Position numbers and translations under genes: made by a program. Below the pieces are notes generated by a model that made no database searches, was not told where the DNA came from, and worked only from the letters and a program-made list of their open reading frames with translations. A stretch of 64,000 nt of DNA from SKLM01 sp964421785 (lineage in GTDB: Bacteria; Chloroflexota; Anaerolineae; B4-G1): positions 1 through 64,000 of the forward strand of contig CAYQZG010000001.1 of NCBI GenBank assembly GCA_964421785.1, in the 5' to 3' direction. This document shows, in pieces, positions 54,895 through 63,898 of the stretch (the stretch's first letter is position 1; each line of letters starts with the position of its first letter).

Positions 54895-56329
54895 GAAGCT
54901 CACTTGTACCCTGGCCCTGATTCTTCTGCTGATGCCAGGGAAGGCCTGGGCCGCGTTTGAGATCGGTCAAGGCAGGCAGGAGACGAGGCCGCCGGAAGAG
55001 ATCTGTCACATCGTGCAGCGCGGTGAGACGTTGTTCTCGATCGCTCAGCAGTATAGCACGACAGTGGATGTTCTGGCTCACGCTAATGGACTGCACGACC
55101 CAACGAGCATCTTCGTCGGTCAGCGGCTCACGATCCCCGATGCCGACGCGGAGATTGGTACCAGAGCCACAGCCTCTTATGTCTTGCAGCCCGGTGACTC
55201 GTTGATGGGCATTGCCAGGCTTCACGCGACTTCCTGGCGAGACCTGGCCCGCATGAACGTGCTGATCTCGCCTGGTGTGCTCTACCCCGGTCAGGTGATC
55301 CAGGTGCCCGTTGCGGGTGATGATGGAGAACGTGGCGAGGGGCTGCACATCGTGGGTGATGGTGAGACGCTGTTCCGCATCGCTCTGCGCCACGATATCC
55401 CGCCCTGGAGTCTGATAAGCGCCAACGATCTAGAGAACCCTGCTCTAATCTATGGAGGGCAGCCGCTCCTGGTTCACGGTGAGGGAGTGAGCAGACTCCC
55501 TGCACCCTTCGTGTCCATCGATGTGCAGCCGCTTCCGGTCGCTCAGGGTAGGTCTTCGGTCGTTGCCGTGCAAACAGCAGAGTCCGTGACGCTCACGGGG
55601 AGGTTGTTTGAGCGAACGATTCACTTCGTCGAAGAGAACGGCGTTTACTACGGTCTCGCTGGGGTGCACGTGTTCACGGAACCGGGTCTGTATGAGATGA
55701 CGCTGCGCGCTATCGACAGCGATGGGCAGGCCACGGAGCTGGCGGTTGACCTCGTTGTGGAGGCTGATCAGTTCGGCTATGAGCGCATTAAGGTCTCTCC
55801 GAGCTTGCTGGATCCAGCTATTGTCGCTGCGGAGCGCGAGCGGCTCGATGCACTGCGCTCCACGTTTACGCATGAGAGGATGTGGTCGGGGCTGCTTGAA
55901 CCACCGTGCGGTGGAACGATTTCCTCTTACTTCGGCACGCGCCGGGCCTACAACGAAGGGCCTTACACCAGTTACCACGGTGGCGTTGATCTTCGTGGAT
56001 CGACGGGCACGCCGGTCTATGCGCCAACCGGAGGCACTGTCGTGCTGGCTGATCAGCTGGCAGTGCGAGGCAACGCTTTGTTGCTCGACCACGGATGGGG
56101 GGTGCTGACCGGGTATTGGCATCTATCGGCGATAGAGGTTGGGATGGGCCAACAGGTCGAGCAGGGCGATGTAATTGGGCGGATAGGTAACACGGGTTTG
56201 TCGACGGGTTCGCATCTCCACTGGGAGATGTGGGTCGGCGGTGTCAACGTGAACCCTCTACAGTGGCTGGACCCTTTCTACCCTTGGCCCGAGCGAGCAG
56301 AAGGATCTGATCGTGGAAATGTGCCCTAA
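54887..56329 (+). CDS. LysM-containing M23 peptidase
   Basis: 480 residues. A signal peptide (KLTCTLALILLLMPGKAWA, residues 3-21) leads to three LysM units at ~41-84, ~96-140 and ~150-193, which bind glycan. A beta-rich middle follows. An M23 LytM-like domain (~340-455) contains YHGGVDLRG (zinc His and Asp), YWHLSAI and the closing HLHWEMWVGG. It is expected to cut peptidoglycan cross-links or, if inactive, to activate amidases; the zinc ligands look intact. Exported. Start is ATG 54887, overlapping DUF192. Confidence 0.94.
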   Translation: MGKKLTCTLALILLLMPGKAWAAFEIGQGRQETRPPEEICHIVQRGETLFSIAQQYSTTVDVLAHANGLHDPTSIFVGQRLTIPDADAEIGTRATASYVLQPGDSLMGIARLHATSWRDLARMNVLISPGVLYPGQVIQVPVAGDDGERGEGLHIVGDGETLFRIALRHDIPPWSLISANDLENPALIYGGQPLLVHGEGVSRLPAPFVSIDVQPLPVAQGRSSVVAVQTAESVTLTGRLFERTIHFVEENGVYYGLAGVHVFTEPGLYEMTLRAIDSDGQATELAVDLVVEADQFGYERIKVSPSLLDPAIVAAERERLDALRSTFTHERMWSGLLEPPCGGTISSYFGTRRAYNEGPYTSYHGGVDLRGSTGTPVYAPTGGTVVLADQLAVRGNALLLDHGWGVLTGYWHLSAIEVGMGQQVEQGDVIGRIGNTGLSTGSHLHWEMWVGGVNVNPLQWLDPFYPWPERAEGSDRGNVP

Positions 56330-56494
56330 GCTCCGCGACAAGCGCATAGGCGGCCTCCGGTAGCGAAGCGGCCTCCGCCCGGCATGCGCAGTCCCCAAGG
56401 CCGTCCGCCTCTCTCGGTGATTGGCTTGCACAACAAGCCCGGAGCTGTTACGGCGACTTCATTCACTTGGACTTAGCATTCAAGGAGGTAACCT

Positions 56495-57004
56495 ATGGAA
56501 TTCTCGGAGCTTATTAGAGCGCGATACAGCGTGCGTGCCTACAGACCTGATCCGGTGGAGGATGAGAAGCTGGAGAGCGTGTTGGAGGCGGCCCGCCTGG
56601 CGCCGACGGCCGTCAATTTTCAGCCCTTCCAGTTGATCGTAATCCACACCGAGGGCCGGGAGGATGCGCTCAATCGCATCTACCGCAAGGACTGGTTCGT
56701 CCAGCCCCCCTTGGTGATCGCTGTCTGTGGGCTGCACGACCGCGGTTGGACGCGCCGGGATGGTAAGAGCTTCCTGGACGTCGACACCGCTATCGTGATG
56801 GATCACCTGATCCTGGCAGCGACAGATGAGGGGTTGGGGACGTGCTGGGTCGGCAACTTCGATGCCGACGCCGCCCGTGAGGTACTGGGCCTCCCCGACG
56901 ACGTGGAGCCGATCGCTTTCACGCCGCTGGGCTATCCAGCTGACGAGCCAGGTTCGAAGAGACGGAAGCCGCTGGACGCCCTGGTGCGCTACGAGCGTTG
57001 GTGA
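56495..57004 (+). CDS. Nitroreductase-family protein
   Basis: 169 residues. FSELIRARYSVRAYRPDPVEDEKLESVLEAARLAPTAVNFQP is the FMN-binding N-terminus. IVMDHLILAATDEGLGTCWVGNFDA and PLGYPADEPGSKRRKPLDALV complete a short, one-domain nitroreductase. Such enzymes use FMN and NAD(P)H to reduce nitro or related compounds; the natural substrate is unknown. Start is ATG 56495 behind CAAGGAGGT. The stop TGA overlaps a GTG of the next gene (GTGA at 57001-57004). Confidence 0.92.
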   Translation: MEFSELIRARYSVRAYRPDPVEDEKLESVLEAARLAPTAVNFQPFQLIVIHTEGREDALNRIYRKDWFVQPPLVIAVCGLHDRGWTRRDGKSFLDVDTAIVMDHLILAATDEGLGTCWVGNFDADAAREVLGLPDDVEPIAFTPLGYPADEPGSKRRKPLDALVRYERW

Positions 57005-57984
57005 CGACGCTGGCCATGAGCGCACTCGACCCGGGAACGGATCTCTTCGCGATAGCCGCCTACGGCGGCCAAGGTTGGTCTCCTCGGAGTACAACGCTGC
57101 GCGAGGAGATCGGCTCGATTTGGGGCTCGTGCGGTGTTGATAACGAATGGGCAGCCCTGAGAGCGGTGTTGTTGCACCGCCCGGGCAAGGAGCTGAGAGA
57201 GGTAGCGGACCCGGACGAGGCACAGATGGTGACTTCGCTCGACGTCGCTCGTGCCCAGCGTCAGCACGATGACCTGGCAGATGCGTTTCGGGATGCCGGC
57301 GTGACGGTCCGATACGTACAGCCCGGTGGAGCGGCGCTGCCGAATCTGATGTTCGTTGCCGACTTGATGATGATGACGCCGGAAGGGGCGGTGCTGGGCC
57401 GGCCAGCGTCGACCGTGCGCGCCGGTGAGGAGCGTCCCGTTGCCCGTCGGATGGCCGAGCTGGGGATTCCGGTCCTGCGCAGCGTGCGCGGCGGGGGAAC
57501 GTTTGAGGGGGCAGACGCGGCCTGGCTTGATCCCGAAACGGTCATCTTGGCGAGAGGATTGCGCACAAACGCGGAGGGTGCAGCCCAGGTGACGAACCTG
57601 TTGCGCGAGATGGGTGTGGAGGTGGTCCACGTAGGTCTGCCCTACGGAGCGATGCATTTGATGGGACAGCTGCGCTTTGCGGATCGAGATCTGGCTGTGG
57701 CCTGGCCCGGGCGCGTGCCGCACGCGGCGGTCGAGGCATTGCGGTCGCGAGGGTTCAGAGTCCTCTTCCTGCCTGATGAAGAAGAGGCCAAGCGCGGTAT
57801 GGCGCTCAACTTCGTGTCGCTGGGGCCGCGTCGCATTCTGATGCCGGCAGGGAACGATGTCACCCAGTCGTTCTATGAGGAAGCAGGCGTTGACTGCATT
57901 ACTGTCGCGGTGGATGAGCTGGCTAAGGCTGCTGGAGGGATCGGTTGCCTGACCGGTGTCCTGCATCGCGAGTTAGTTGGCTAG
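57001..57984 (+). CDS. Amidinotransferase/arginine-deiminase-fold hydrolase (DDAH-like)
   Basis: 327 residues. The guanidino-modifying fold shows EWAALRAVLLHRPGKEL, then GAALPNLMFVADL. TFEGADAAWLDPETVILARGLRTN is the Glu/Asp-Asp substrate-binding strip with the R-T-N motif. AMHLMGQLRFADRDLAV carries the catalytic His, and the nucleophile Cys sits in GGIGCLTGVLHREL. It may hydrolyse arginine, dimethylarginine or a relative. Start GTG 57001 overlaps the nitroreductase stop; ATG 57016 is an alternative. The first ~45 residues precede the fold. Confidence 0.88.
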   Translation: MTTLAMSALDPGTDLFAIAAYGGQGWSPRSTTLREEIGSIWGSCGVDNEWAALRAVLLHRPGKELREVADPDEAQMVTSLDVARAQRQHDDLADAFRDAGVTVRYVQPGGAALPNLMFVADLMMMTPEGAVLGRPASTVRAGEERPVARRMAELGIPVLRSVRGGGTFEGADAAWLDPETVILARGLRTNAEGAAQVTNLLREMGVEVVHVGLPYGAMHLMGQLRFADRDLAVAWPGRVPHAAVEALRSRGFRVLFLPDEEEAKRGMALNFVSLGPRRILMPAGNDVTQSFYEEAGVDCITVAVDELAKAAGGIGCLTGVLHRELVG

Positions 57985-58035
57985 GCTTTTCGCTAGCCTT
58001 CGTGCTCTGATCGAACGGACTAGCAGACAAGGGAG

Positions 58036-58731
58036 ATGTTGGACGTGCGACCGATGACCATAGCGATTGATGGCCCGGCTGCCTCGGGTAAGAGCACGGT
58101 TGGGGAGGGTCTTGCCGAGCGTCTCGATTACCTCTTCTTCGACACAGGCGTTATGTACCGGGCGGTGACTTGGGCAGCGCTGGAGCGGGAGGTGGCTCTC
58201 GACGATGAGGAAGCGGTGACAGCGCTGGCGGAGCGGCTCGACATCGACGTCACCGATCCAATAGAGGACGATGGCCGTCAATACACTGTTTTGGCCGATG
58301 GCTCCGACGTCACCTGGGCTATTCGGACGCCGGCAGTGGATGCTAACGTCTCCGCTGTCTCGGCTTATCCTGGCGTGCGTCGGGCGCTGGTGATCAAGCA
58401 GCGGCGCATAGCAGCCGGCAAGCCGGTGGTGATGGTCGGACGCGACATTGGTACCGTGGTGCTGCCAGAAGCTGATCTCAAGATTTACCTTGACGCCAGC
58501 GTTGAGGAACGTGCACGGCGGCGTTGGTTGGAGATAGAGGAGCGCGGGCAGGAGGCCGACTACCAAGCCGTACTCGATTCAATGCGGCGGCGAGATAGAA
58601 TCGACAGCAATCGGGATGTCTCGCCTCTACGTGTTGCTGAGGACGCGATCACGATTGATGCGACGAACCTGGGTGTCGAGGAGGTCGTAGACAAAACTGA
58701 GCATCTTGTCCGGGAGCAGGGGTGTCCGTGA
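58036..58731 (+). CDS. cmk: Cytidylate kinase
   Basis: 231 residues. Phosphorylates (d)CMP. P-loop IDGPAASGKSTVGEGLAERL, FDTGVMYRAVTWAAL, VVMVGRDIGTVVLPEA and the lid region LDASVEERARRRWLEIEERG are diagnostic. Length is typical. Start is ATG 58036; ATG 58054 (MTIAIDGP) is equally close to the family N-terminus. The stop TGA overlaps an in-frame GTG of the DUF512 gene. The cmk-DUF512 neighbourhood recalls other bacteria in which DUF512 sits with ribosome-assembly or lipid genes. Confidence 0.96.
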   Translation: MLDVRPMTIAIDGPAASGKSTVGEGLAERLDYLFFDTGVMYRAVTWAALEREVALDDEEAVTALAERLDIDVTDPIEDDGRQYTVLADGSDVTWAIRTPAVDANVSAVSAYPGVRRALVIKQRRIAAGKPVVMVGRDIGTVVLPEADLKIYLDASVEERARRRWLEIEERGQEADYQAVLDSMRRRDRIDSNRDVSPLRVAEDAITIDATNLGVEEVVDKTEHLVREQGCP

Positions 58732-59987
58732 CGCTCGTTGCCGAGCACTCTGATCATCCTGGTGTTATTTCCGCTGTCGCTCCTGGAAGCCTCGCTGACG
58801 GCCTCGGGCTCGAAGCAGGGGACGAGCTACTATCGGTCGACGGTCACGTGGTTCGAGACGTGATTGACGTCCGATTCTACGCTTCGGATCCGATCCTTCG
58901 GCTGCGGGTGCGACGCTCAGGTGCGATACATTCGTTCGAGGCGGAGAGGCGGTATGACGAGCCACTGGGTCTGACGTTCGTTGAGCCCATCTTTGACCGC
59001 GTCATGCGCTGTGACAATCGTTGCGAGTTCTGCTTCGTCACCCAGATGCCACACGGGCTGCGTCCGTCGCTCTACATTAAGGATGATGATTATCGCACTT
59101 CGTTTCTCTTCGGCAGCTACATCACCTTGACCAATCTGACCGAGGATGACTGGAAGCGTATTGAAGAGCAACATCTCAGCCCACTCTATGTCTCGGTGCA
59201 TGCCACGGAGACGGATCTACGTCGCCGCTTTCTGGGCAATCCCGATGCGCCAGACGTGCTGGTTCAGCTGCGCCGTTTGGCCGCGATGAATATCGTGATG
59301 CATACTCAGATCGTGGTACGACCCGGCGTCAACGACGGGAGCCATCTCGATCGCTCGATCAGCGACCTCATGGCCCTCTATCCGGCGGTTCAGTCCGTCA
59401 GCGTCGTGCCGGTAGGGTTGACCAAGCATCACCGGTTTGACTGTCGTCTTCACACCAATGCAGAGGCGAGACAGGTCTTGGAGCAAGTCACAGGCTGGCA
59501 GGCGCGGCTTCGCGACCGTCTTGGCGTTGCTTTCGCCTACCTGTCCGACGAATGGTACCTGCGCCTGGGTGAGGATGTCCCGCCGATGGCGCACTATGAT
59601 GGCTTGGATCTGACGGAGAACGGCGTCGGTCTGGTGCGCCGCTTTTTGGACACGAGAGAGCGGAAGCTGACACCTTTGATCTCTGAGCTCGACGCTCCCA
59701 CGTTCGTGACGGGCACCCTTTTCGCCCCCGTGCTGCGCGCTGCTGTTGCCGGCTCCAAGGCCGATGTGGTGTCGGTGGTCAATCAGTTCTTCGGTGAATC
59801 GGTCACTGTGGCGGGATTGCTGACCGCGGAGGATGTGATAGCGCAGCTGGAGGGCCGAGCTCTGGGCAAGGTTGTGGTGCTCCCGCCGGCTATGTTCGGC
59901 GGGCCAGAGGGGCAGTCGCTGGACGAGATGTGGCCGACGGATGTGGAGCAGGCATTGGGACGGACGGTGGTGGCAAACGTGGCGTGA
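58722..59987 (+). CDS. DUF512 protein with PDZ-like N-terminus and CxxxCxxC iron-sulfur motif
   Basis: 421 residues. N-terminal PDZ-like region (GVISAVAPGSLADGLGLEAGDELLSVDG, ~14-41). Then a radical-SAM-like motif CDNRCEFCF (~97-105) and MPHGLRPSLYIKDDDYRTSFLFGSYITLTNL. The C-terminal DUF512 part includes PVGLTKHH and LSDEWYLRLGEDVPP. Function unknown; a SAM-dependent iron-sulfur enzyme is likely. Start GTG 58722, or GTG 58728 (GTGA overlap with cmk); the first has GGGAGCAGG upstream. It ends 5 bp before the GNAT gene's preferred start. Confidence 0.93.
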   Translation: MSVTLVAEHSDHPGVISAVAPGSLADGLGLEAGDELLSVDGHVVRDVIDVRFYASDPILRLRVRRSGAIHSFEAERRYDEPLGLTFVEPIFDRVMRCDNRCEFCFVTQMPHGLRPSLYIKDDDYRTSFLFGSYITLTNLTEDDWKRIEEQHLSPLYVSVHATETDLRRRFLGNPDAPDVLVQLRRLAAMNIVMHTQIVVRPGVNDGSHLDRSISDLMALYPAVQSVSVVPVGLTKHHRFDCRLHTNAEARQVLEQVTGWQARLRDRLGVAFAYLSDEWYLRLGEDVPPMAHYDGLDLTENGVGLVRRFLDTRERKLTPLISELDAPTFVTGTLFAPVLRAAVAGSKADVVSVVNQFFGESVTVAGLLTAEDVIAQLEGRALGKVVVLPPAMFGGPEGQSLDEMWPTDVEQALGRTVVANVA

Positions 59988-59992
59988 TTGAC

Positions 59993-60904
59993 ATGCCGGC
60001 TATGACTATGTCCATTGAGCTAGATCTCATCCACACACCCGCAGACTGCAGGGCCGTCGAGCAGCTCCAGCGAGACGTCTGGCATCTTGAGGACGTGGAA
60101 ATCGTACCTGATCACGTCCTGATCACGGCTCAAAAGAACGGCGGGTTAGTGCTCGGTGCGTTCAAACGGCTGCCAGAGGGGAGAAGACAACTGGTCGGCT
60201 TTGTCTTCGGTTTCGTTGGGCTGACGCCCGCCGGTGAGGTGAAACACTGCTCACATATGCTTGGCGTGGCTTCTCATCATCAGGGGCAGGGCGTAGGTTA
60301 TCGCCTGAAGTTGGCTCAGCGTGACTATGTGCTCAGCCAGGGGATAGAGTTGATAACTTGGACGTTCGATCCCCTTGAGAGCCGCAATGCCAACCTCAAC
60401 TTCCGCAAGTTGGGCGGGACGTGCAGGGCTTACCTTTGTGATCTCTATGGCGATATGCGCGACGAGCTGAACAGCGGGCTGCCCAGTGATCGCCTCCAAG
60501 TCGCTTGGCACGTCGCCAGCACTCATGTCACTGGACGACTGCCAAGGCCCTCGGAGGCCCGACCCTCGAGGGCCCGGGAGGATGCTTCGATATCGCCCGG
60601 GACGAGTTCTTCTTTGTCGACGCTGGCGTCGCAAGGAGTGAAGATCCTGAATCGTTTCTCGCCGGCCGATTATGCTCGTCCACCTGAGGACGTCCGCTCC
60701 ATCAGGGGCGAGCGACTGTTGATCCAGATACCGGCTTACTTCCAGCGCATACGATCGGCCGACATCGCTTTGGCCCGGGCCTGGCGAGAGCACACACGCG
60801 CTTTGTTCGAGGCCGCTTTTTCCGCTGGCTACACCGTCGTCGACTTTCTCTTCGAGGAGGGCCGGAGTTGTTATCTGCTCGTAAGGGATTGGATGCTGGT
60901 GTGA
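59993..60904 (+). CDS. GNAT-family acetyltransferase (COG3375-like)
   Basis: 303 residues. ADCRAVEQLQRDVWHLEDVEIVPDHVLITAQKNGGLVLGAF begins the GNAT fold. HSHMLGVxxxHQGQGVGYRLKLAQRDYVLSQG (here CSHMLGVASHHQGQGVGYRLK) is the acetyl-CoA site. TFDPLESRNANLNFRKLGG completes it. COG3375 proteins are single or fused GNAT domains commonly placed next to o-succinylbenzoate-synthase-like genes, as here. A serine-rich linker RPSEARPSRAREDASISPGTSSSL (~182-205), encoded by palindromic CCCTCGAGGG sequence, separates a C-terminal part. ATG 59993 is preferred; the upstream frame overlaps the DUF512 gene. The stop overlaps the next GTG (GTGA). Confidence 0.85.
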   Translation: MPAMTMSIELDLIHTPADCRAVEQLQRDVWHLEDVEIVPDHVLITAQKNGGLVLGAFKRLPEGRRQLVGFVFGFVGLTPAGEVKHCSHMLGVASHHQGQGVGYRLKLAQRDYVLSQGIELITWTFDPLESRNANLNFRKLGGTCRAYLCDLYGDMRDELNSGLPSDRLQVAWHVASTHVTGRLPRPSEARPSRAREDASISPGTSSSLSTLASQGVKILNRFSPADYARPPEDVRSIRGERLLIQIPAYFQRIRSADIALARAWREHTRALFEAAFSAGYTVVDFLFEEGRSCYLLVRDWMLV

Positions 60905-62061
60905 AGATTGAAGAGATCGAATTGCACCAGATCGGTCTGCCTCTGGTGCAACCGTTCGAGACCAGCTTTGGGCGTGAGATCACGCGGCCCTGTATTCTGG
61001 TGGCCGTTCGCGGTGGCGGCCTTGCCGGCTGGGGTGAGTGCACTGCGATGGCCGAACCGTGGTACTCCTACGAGACGATTGAGACCGCTTGGCACGTGCT
61101 GCGTGACTTTCTCATCCCGATGGTGCTTGGTTGGGAGGTAGCCTCGCCGCTCGACATACCGGAGCGTTTTCGGCGCATGCGTGGTCATCCGATGGCCCGC
61201 GCTGCGCTGGAAAGCGCCGTATGGGACTTATTCGCACGGGTGCAGGGCATGCCGCTGGCGGATCTGTTGGTTGATTTGGGGGGCCAGGTTGAACATGGCT
61301 TGGGAGGTGTCGGAGGACCTGGTCGAAGAGACAGGGTGCCGGTCGGCGTCAGCCTCGGTATTGAGGATTCATTGGGATCTCTGCTCGACAAGGTGGGCCA
61401 GCGCATCGACGAAGGATATGGTCGCGTGAAGCTGAAGATCAAGCCTGGATGGGACGTGGATGTCGTGCGCGCCGTGCGAGAGGGTTGGCCAGATCTGCCG
61501 CTTCAGGTGGATGCCAATGCCGCGTATGTCCTGGCCGATACCCCGGACCTGCGAGAGCTGGATCGATTCGACTTGCTGCTCGTTGAGCAGCCCCTTCATC
61601 ACGACGACGTCGTGGATCACGCCCGGCTACAGGCCCAACTGCAGACCCCAATCTGTCTGGACGAGAGTATCCACTCACCCGAGCACGCTCGCTGGGCTCT
61701 TGAGATCGACGCTTGTCGAGTGATCAATATCAAGGTGGGGCGGGTGGGCGGGTTGACTGCCGCGTTGGAGATTCACGATCTGTGTGAGGAGCGCGGGATA
61801 CCTGTTTGGTGCGGCGGGATGTTGGAGACCAACGTGGGACGCGCTGCCAACGTGGCCCTAGCATCTCTGCCCAACTTCGTCCTACCGGGTGATATCTCGG
61901 CCTCTGCTCGCTACTACCACCGTGACATCGCCGAACCGGATTTCGTCCTCAATGAAGGCTCGACGCTTCGCGTGCCTTCCGAACCTGGACTTGGCGTGTG
62001 TGTCGACCGTGAGCGGCTGGTAGCTGTGCGAAAGCGTCATTTGGTCCGACGGGCTGAATAG
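60901..62061 (+). CDS. menC: o-Succinylbenzoate synthase / N-succinylamino acid racemase-like enolase
   Basis: 386 residues from GTG 60901. An enolase-superfamily enzyme. Capping domain KIEEIELHQIGLPLVQPFETSFG. The barrel has Lys-x-Lys in VKLKIKPGWD, metal ligands in LQVDANAAY, LLVEQPLHHDD and ICLDESI, and the second base lysine in INIKVGRVGG. GGMLETNVGRAANVALASLPNF is typical of MenC/NSAR members. It may make o-succinylbenzoate for menaquinone or racemise N-acylamino acids; pairing with the COG3375 GNAT leans to the N-acyl route. No other men gene is in the window. GTGA overlap with the GNAT gene. Confidence 0.9.
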   Translation: MKIEEIELHQIGLPLVQPFETSFGREITRPCILVAVRGGGLAGWGECTAMAEPWYSYETIETAWHVLRDFLIPMVLGWEVASPLDIPERFRRMRGHPMARAALESAVWDLFARVQGMPLADLLVDLGGQVEHGLGGVGGPGRRDRVPVGVSLGIEDSLGSLLDKVGQRIDEGYGRVKLKIKPGWDVDVVRAVREGWPDLPLQVDANAAYVLADTPDLRELDRFDLLLVEQPLHHDDVVDHARLQAQLQTPICLDESIHSPEHARWALEIDACRVINIKVGRVGGLTAALEIHDLCEERGIPVWCGGMLETNVGRAANVALASLPNFVLPGDISASARYYHRDIAEPDFVLNEGSTLRVPSEPGLGVCVDRERLVAVRKRHLVRRAE

Positions 62062-62070
62062 GAGGGTGAA

Positions 62071-62910
62071 TTGAACACCAGTGAGTTGATGCAGATTGCT
62101 CTTGGCTTGGTCGGCTTTGACACCATTCCCGATGACAGTGCCATCCACGTGGCAGGCGATGGGATAGAGCGTGTGCTTTTTGGGCTCGATATCGGCGTTG
62201 GGGAGCTCATGATGGCCCATCATTTGGGCTACGATTGTGTCGTCGCACATCACCCGGTTGGTGTGCCGCATCGAGCCTGGCGCGTCTTCGAGCGTCACGT
62301 CGATTTCTTGGTGGATGCTGGCGTGCCCGAGGAGGCCGCGCGCGAGGCGGTAAGGCCTAAGATGGAAGCCTTGCGCCTGCGTGGTCAGACTCGCAACTAC
62401 GAGCAGGTTCCGATGGCAGCGTGGCGGCTGGGAATGCCTTTTCTCAACATACACTGTCCGCTGGATGAAAAGGGCCGGCGCGTCATGCAGGCGACGGTGG
62501 ATGAGGTGTTGGAGGCCCATCCTGAGGCGACGCTGGACGATCTCGTCCGGGCGTTGGCCGGGCTGCCCGCGGCGAAGCGCGCCGAGACTGACGTCTCGGT
62601 GCTATTGGGCAACCCCAAGGCCCGAGCCGGGGAGACGGTGGTAGCGCATGGCGCCCTGACCAATGGGGGCTATCACGTTGCCCGCGCATACTTCGAGTAT
62701 GGCGTGGACACCGTGATCTACATCCACGTCTCGCCGGAGGATGTGAGGCGCCTGCGGGAGCACGAGGAGGGACAGCTTATTGTCACAGGGCACGTGGTCG
62801 GTGACGCCTTCGGTATCGCCCCGGCCATTGAGGCGCTGCGCGCAAGAGGACTGCAGGTAGACGTGCTCAGTCGAGTGTTGAGTGCGAGGAGCAGACTCTG
62901 CTCCGGGTAG
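62071..62910 (+). CDS. Nif3-like dinuclear metal-centre protein
   Basis: 279 residues. VLFGLDIGVGELMMAHHLGYDCVVAHHPVG (~31-60) has the first metal His pair. NIHCPLDEKGRRV and the ending GALTNGGYHVARAYFEYGVDTVIYIH fit the Nif3/YbgI (DUF34) family. The protein likely carries two metals; a GTP cyclohydrolase or tetrahydropterin-related role has been suggested for the family. Start TTG 62071 has GGAGGG 5 bp upstream, 9 bp after the menC stop, so it is part of the same operon. Confidence 0.88.
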   Translation: MNTSELMQIALGLVGFDTIPDDSAIHVAGDGIERVLFGLDIGVGELMMAHHLGYDCVVAHHPVGVPHRAWRVFERHVDFLVDAGVPEEAAREAVRPKMEALRLRGQTRNYEQVPMAAWRLGMPFLNIHCPLDEKGRRVMQATVDEVLEAHPEATLDDLVRALAGLPAAKRAETDVSVLLGNPKARAGETVVAHGALTNGGYHVARAYFEYGVDTVIYIHVSPEDVRRLREHEEGQLIVTGHVVGDAFGIAPAIEALRARGLQVDVLSRVLSARSRLCSG

Positions 62911-62959
62911 CGGGCAGGCAAGAACGTCGCCCGCCGTATAGCTGATGGGAGGGTATGCC

Positions 62960-63421
62960 GTGAATGAGGAGAATGAGGTTCTTGGGCAAGCAGAGGAGAT
63001 AGCGCTCGATGGGGACGTGGGCGATGTCTCGGCCGCTGAGGTGACAGTGCGATCGGGCACGGCCCAAACGATTGAGGCTCGGACCGTGACCGTGAAACAA
63101 GGAGGCATCGAAGAGATCAAGGCTGATTCGGTCGAGCTGAAGCAGAGTGGTGTCGGCAAAGCCGAGGCTACGTCAATTCGTGTGGAGCAAGGCGGCGTCG
63201 GACTGATCAAGGCGGAGACAGTCGATGTCAGCGACGGCGGCGTGTTCGGGGCGTACGCTGACACAGCCCATCTGGAGCGCTCGAACGTCGTGTTTCTGGC
63301 GGCAAAGAACGTCGACGGTGAGGCGCGCATCCTACTTGACTGGCGAGCTGCTGCGGCACTTGGCGTGGCCGTCGGGCTCGTGCTGGGGCTCATGCGGATC
63401 GTCACCGGCGGCGATAAGTAA
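62960..63421 (+). CDS. Bactofilin-like repetitive protein with C-terminal membrane helix
   Basis: 153 residues. Regular ~18-residue repeats such as IEARTVTVKQGGIEEIKADSVELKQSGVGKAEATSIRVEQGGVGLIKAETVDVSDGGV suggest a single-stranded right-handed beta-helix, as in bactofilins, though no bactofilin match is certain. A hydrophobic helix, AAALGVAVGLVLGLMRIV, follows at the C-terminus, so it is a tail-anchored membrane protein. The preferred start is GTG 62960, with GGGAGGGT upstream; ATG 62945 overlaps that ribosome site. A role in cell shape or surface scaffolding is inference. Confidence 0.65.
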   Translation: MNEENEVLGQAEEIALDGDVGDVSAAEVTVRSGTAQTIEARTVTVKQGGIEEIKADSVELKQSGVGKAEATSIRVEQGGVGLIKAETVDVSDGGVFGAYADTAHLERSNVVFLAAKNVDGEARILLDWRAAAALGVAVGLVLGLMRIVTGGDK

Positions 63422-63898
63422 GCCGCGCAAAGGAGCGAAGGAGGTAATGTCCAACGTCTGAAAGACCGGGGGAAGCAGCGCCAGGCCCGGAGCAAATCAC
63501 GTGCATCATCGCCGCTCCAGCCGGACTCGGGTTGGGTTCGTGTGACCGCCCTGTGATCCGGTGACAGGCGGCCGGACGCACCGATCGTGGTATAGAGTCG
63601 AGTGCGGATGGCCTTTTCAGGATGGATCCGGGTGACGAGGAGACGGTTCCTGTTATGAGACAGGGAAAATCGAGTGTTCGGCGGATGCCGTCTGGGGTTG
63701 GTCACACCCCATCTTCCCCTCCTAAGACAACACTGATCCAAACAAAACCGGAGAGCAATCTCTGGGCCAAAGGGATCTGTGGTGACCGATTTGGATGGTT
63801 GTGGTCGGCCTGGAAGCTGAGCGGCTCTGATTGAACCATGGCGGCCGGAACGATTCTCCAATAGAATATTTGACTGACCATTTCGGCAGGAGGGAAAA
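63422..63898. other. Non-coding region upstream of glmS
   Basis: Nearly 480 bp with no supported gene; a 70-codon frame at 63622-63834 lacks a ribosome site and shows no family match. I looked for the glmS ribozyme conserved core and did not find it. A TAGAAT at 63862-63867 is a possible -10 without a good -35. Confidence 0.5.

Noticed and set aside
63622..63834. 70-codon frame upstream of glmS
   Set aside because: No ribosome site, no family resemblance and basic, proline-rich low-information sequence.
63422..63898. glmS ribozyme upstream of glmS
   Set aside because: Conserved core segments were not recognised, and the spacing is not informative by eye.
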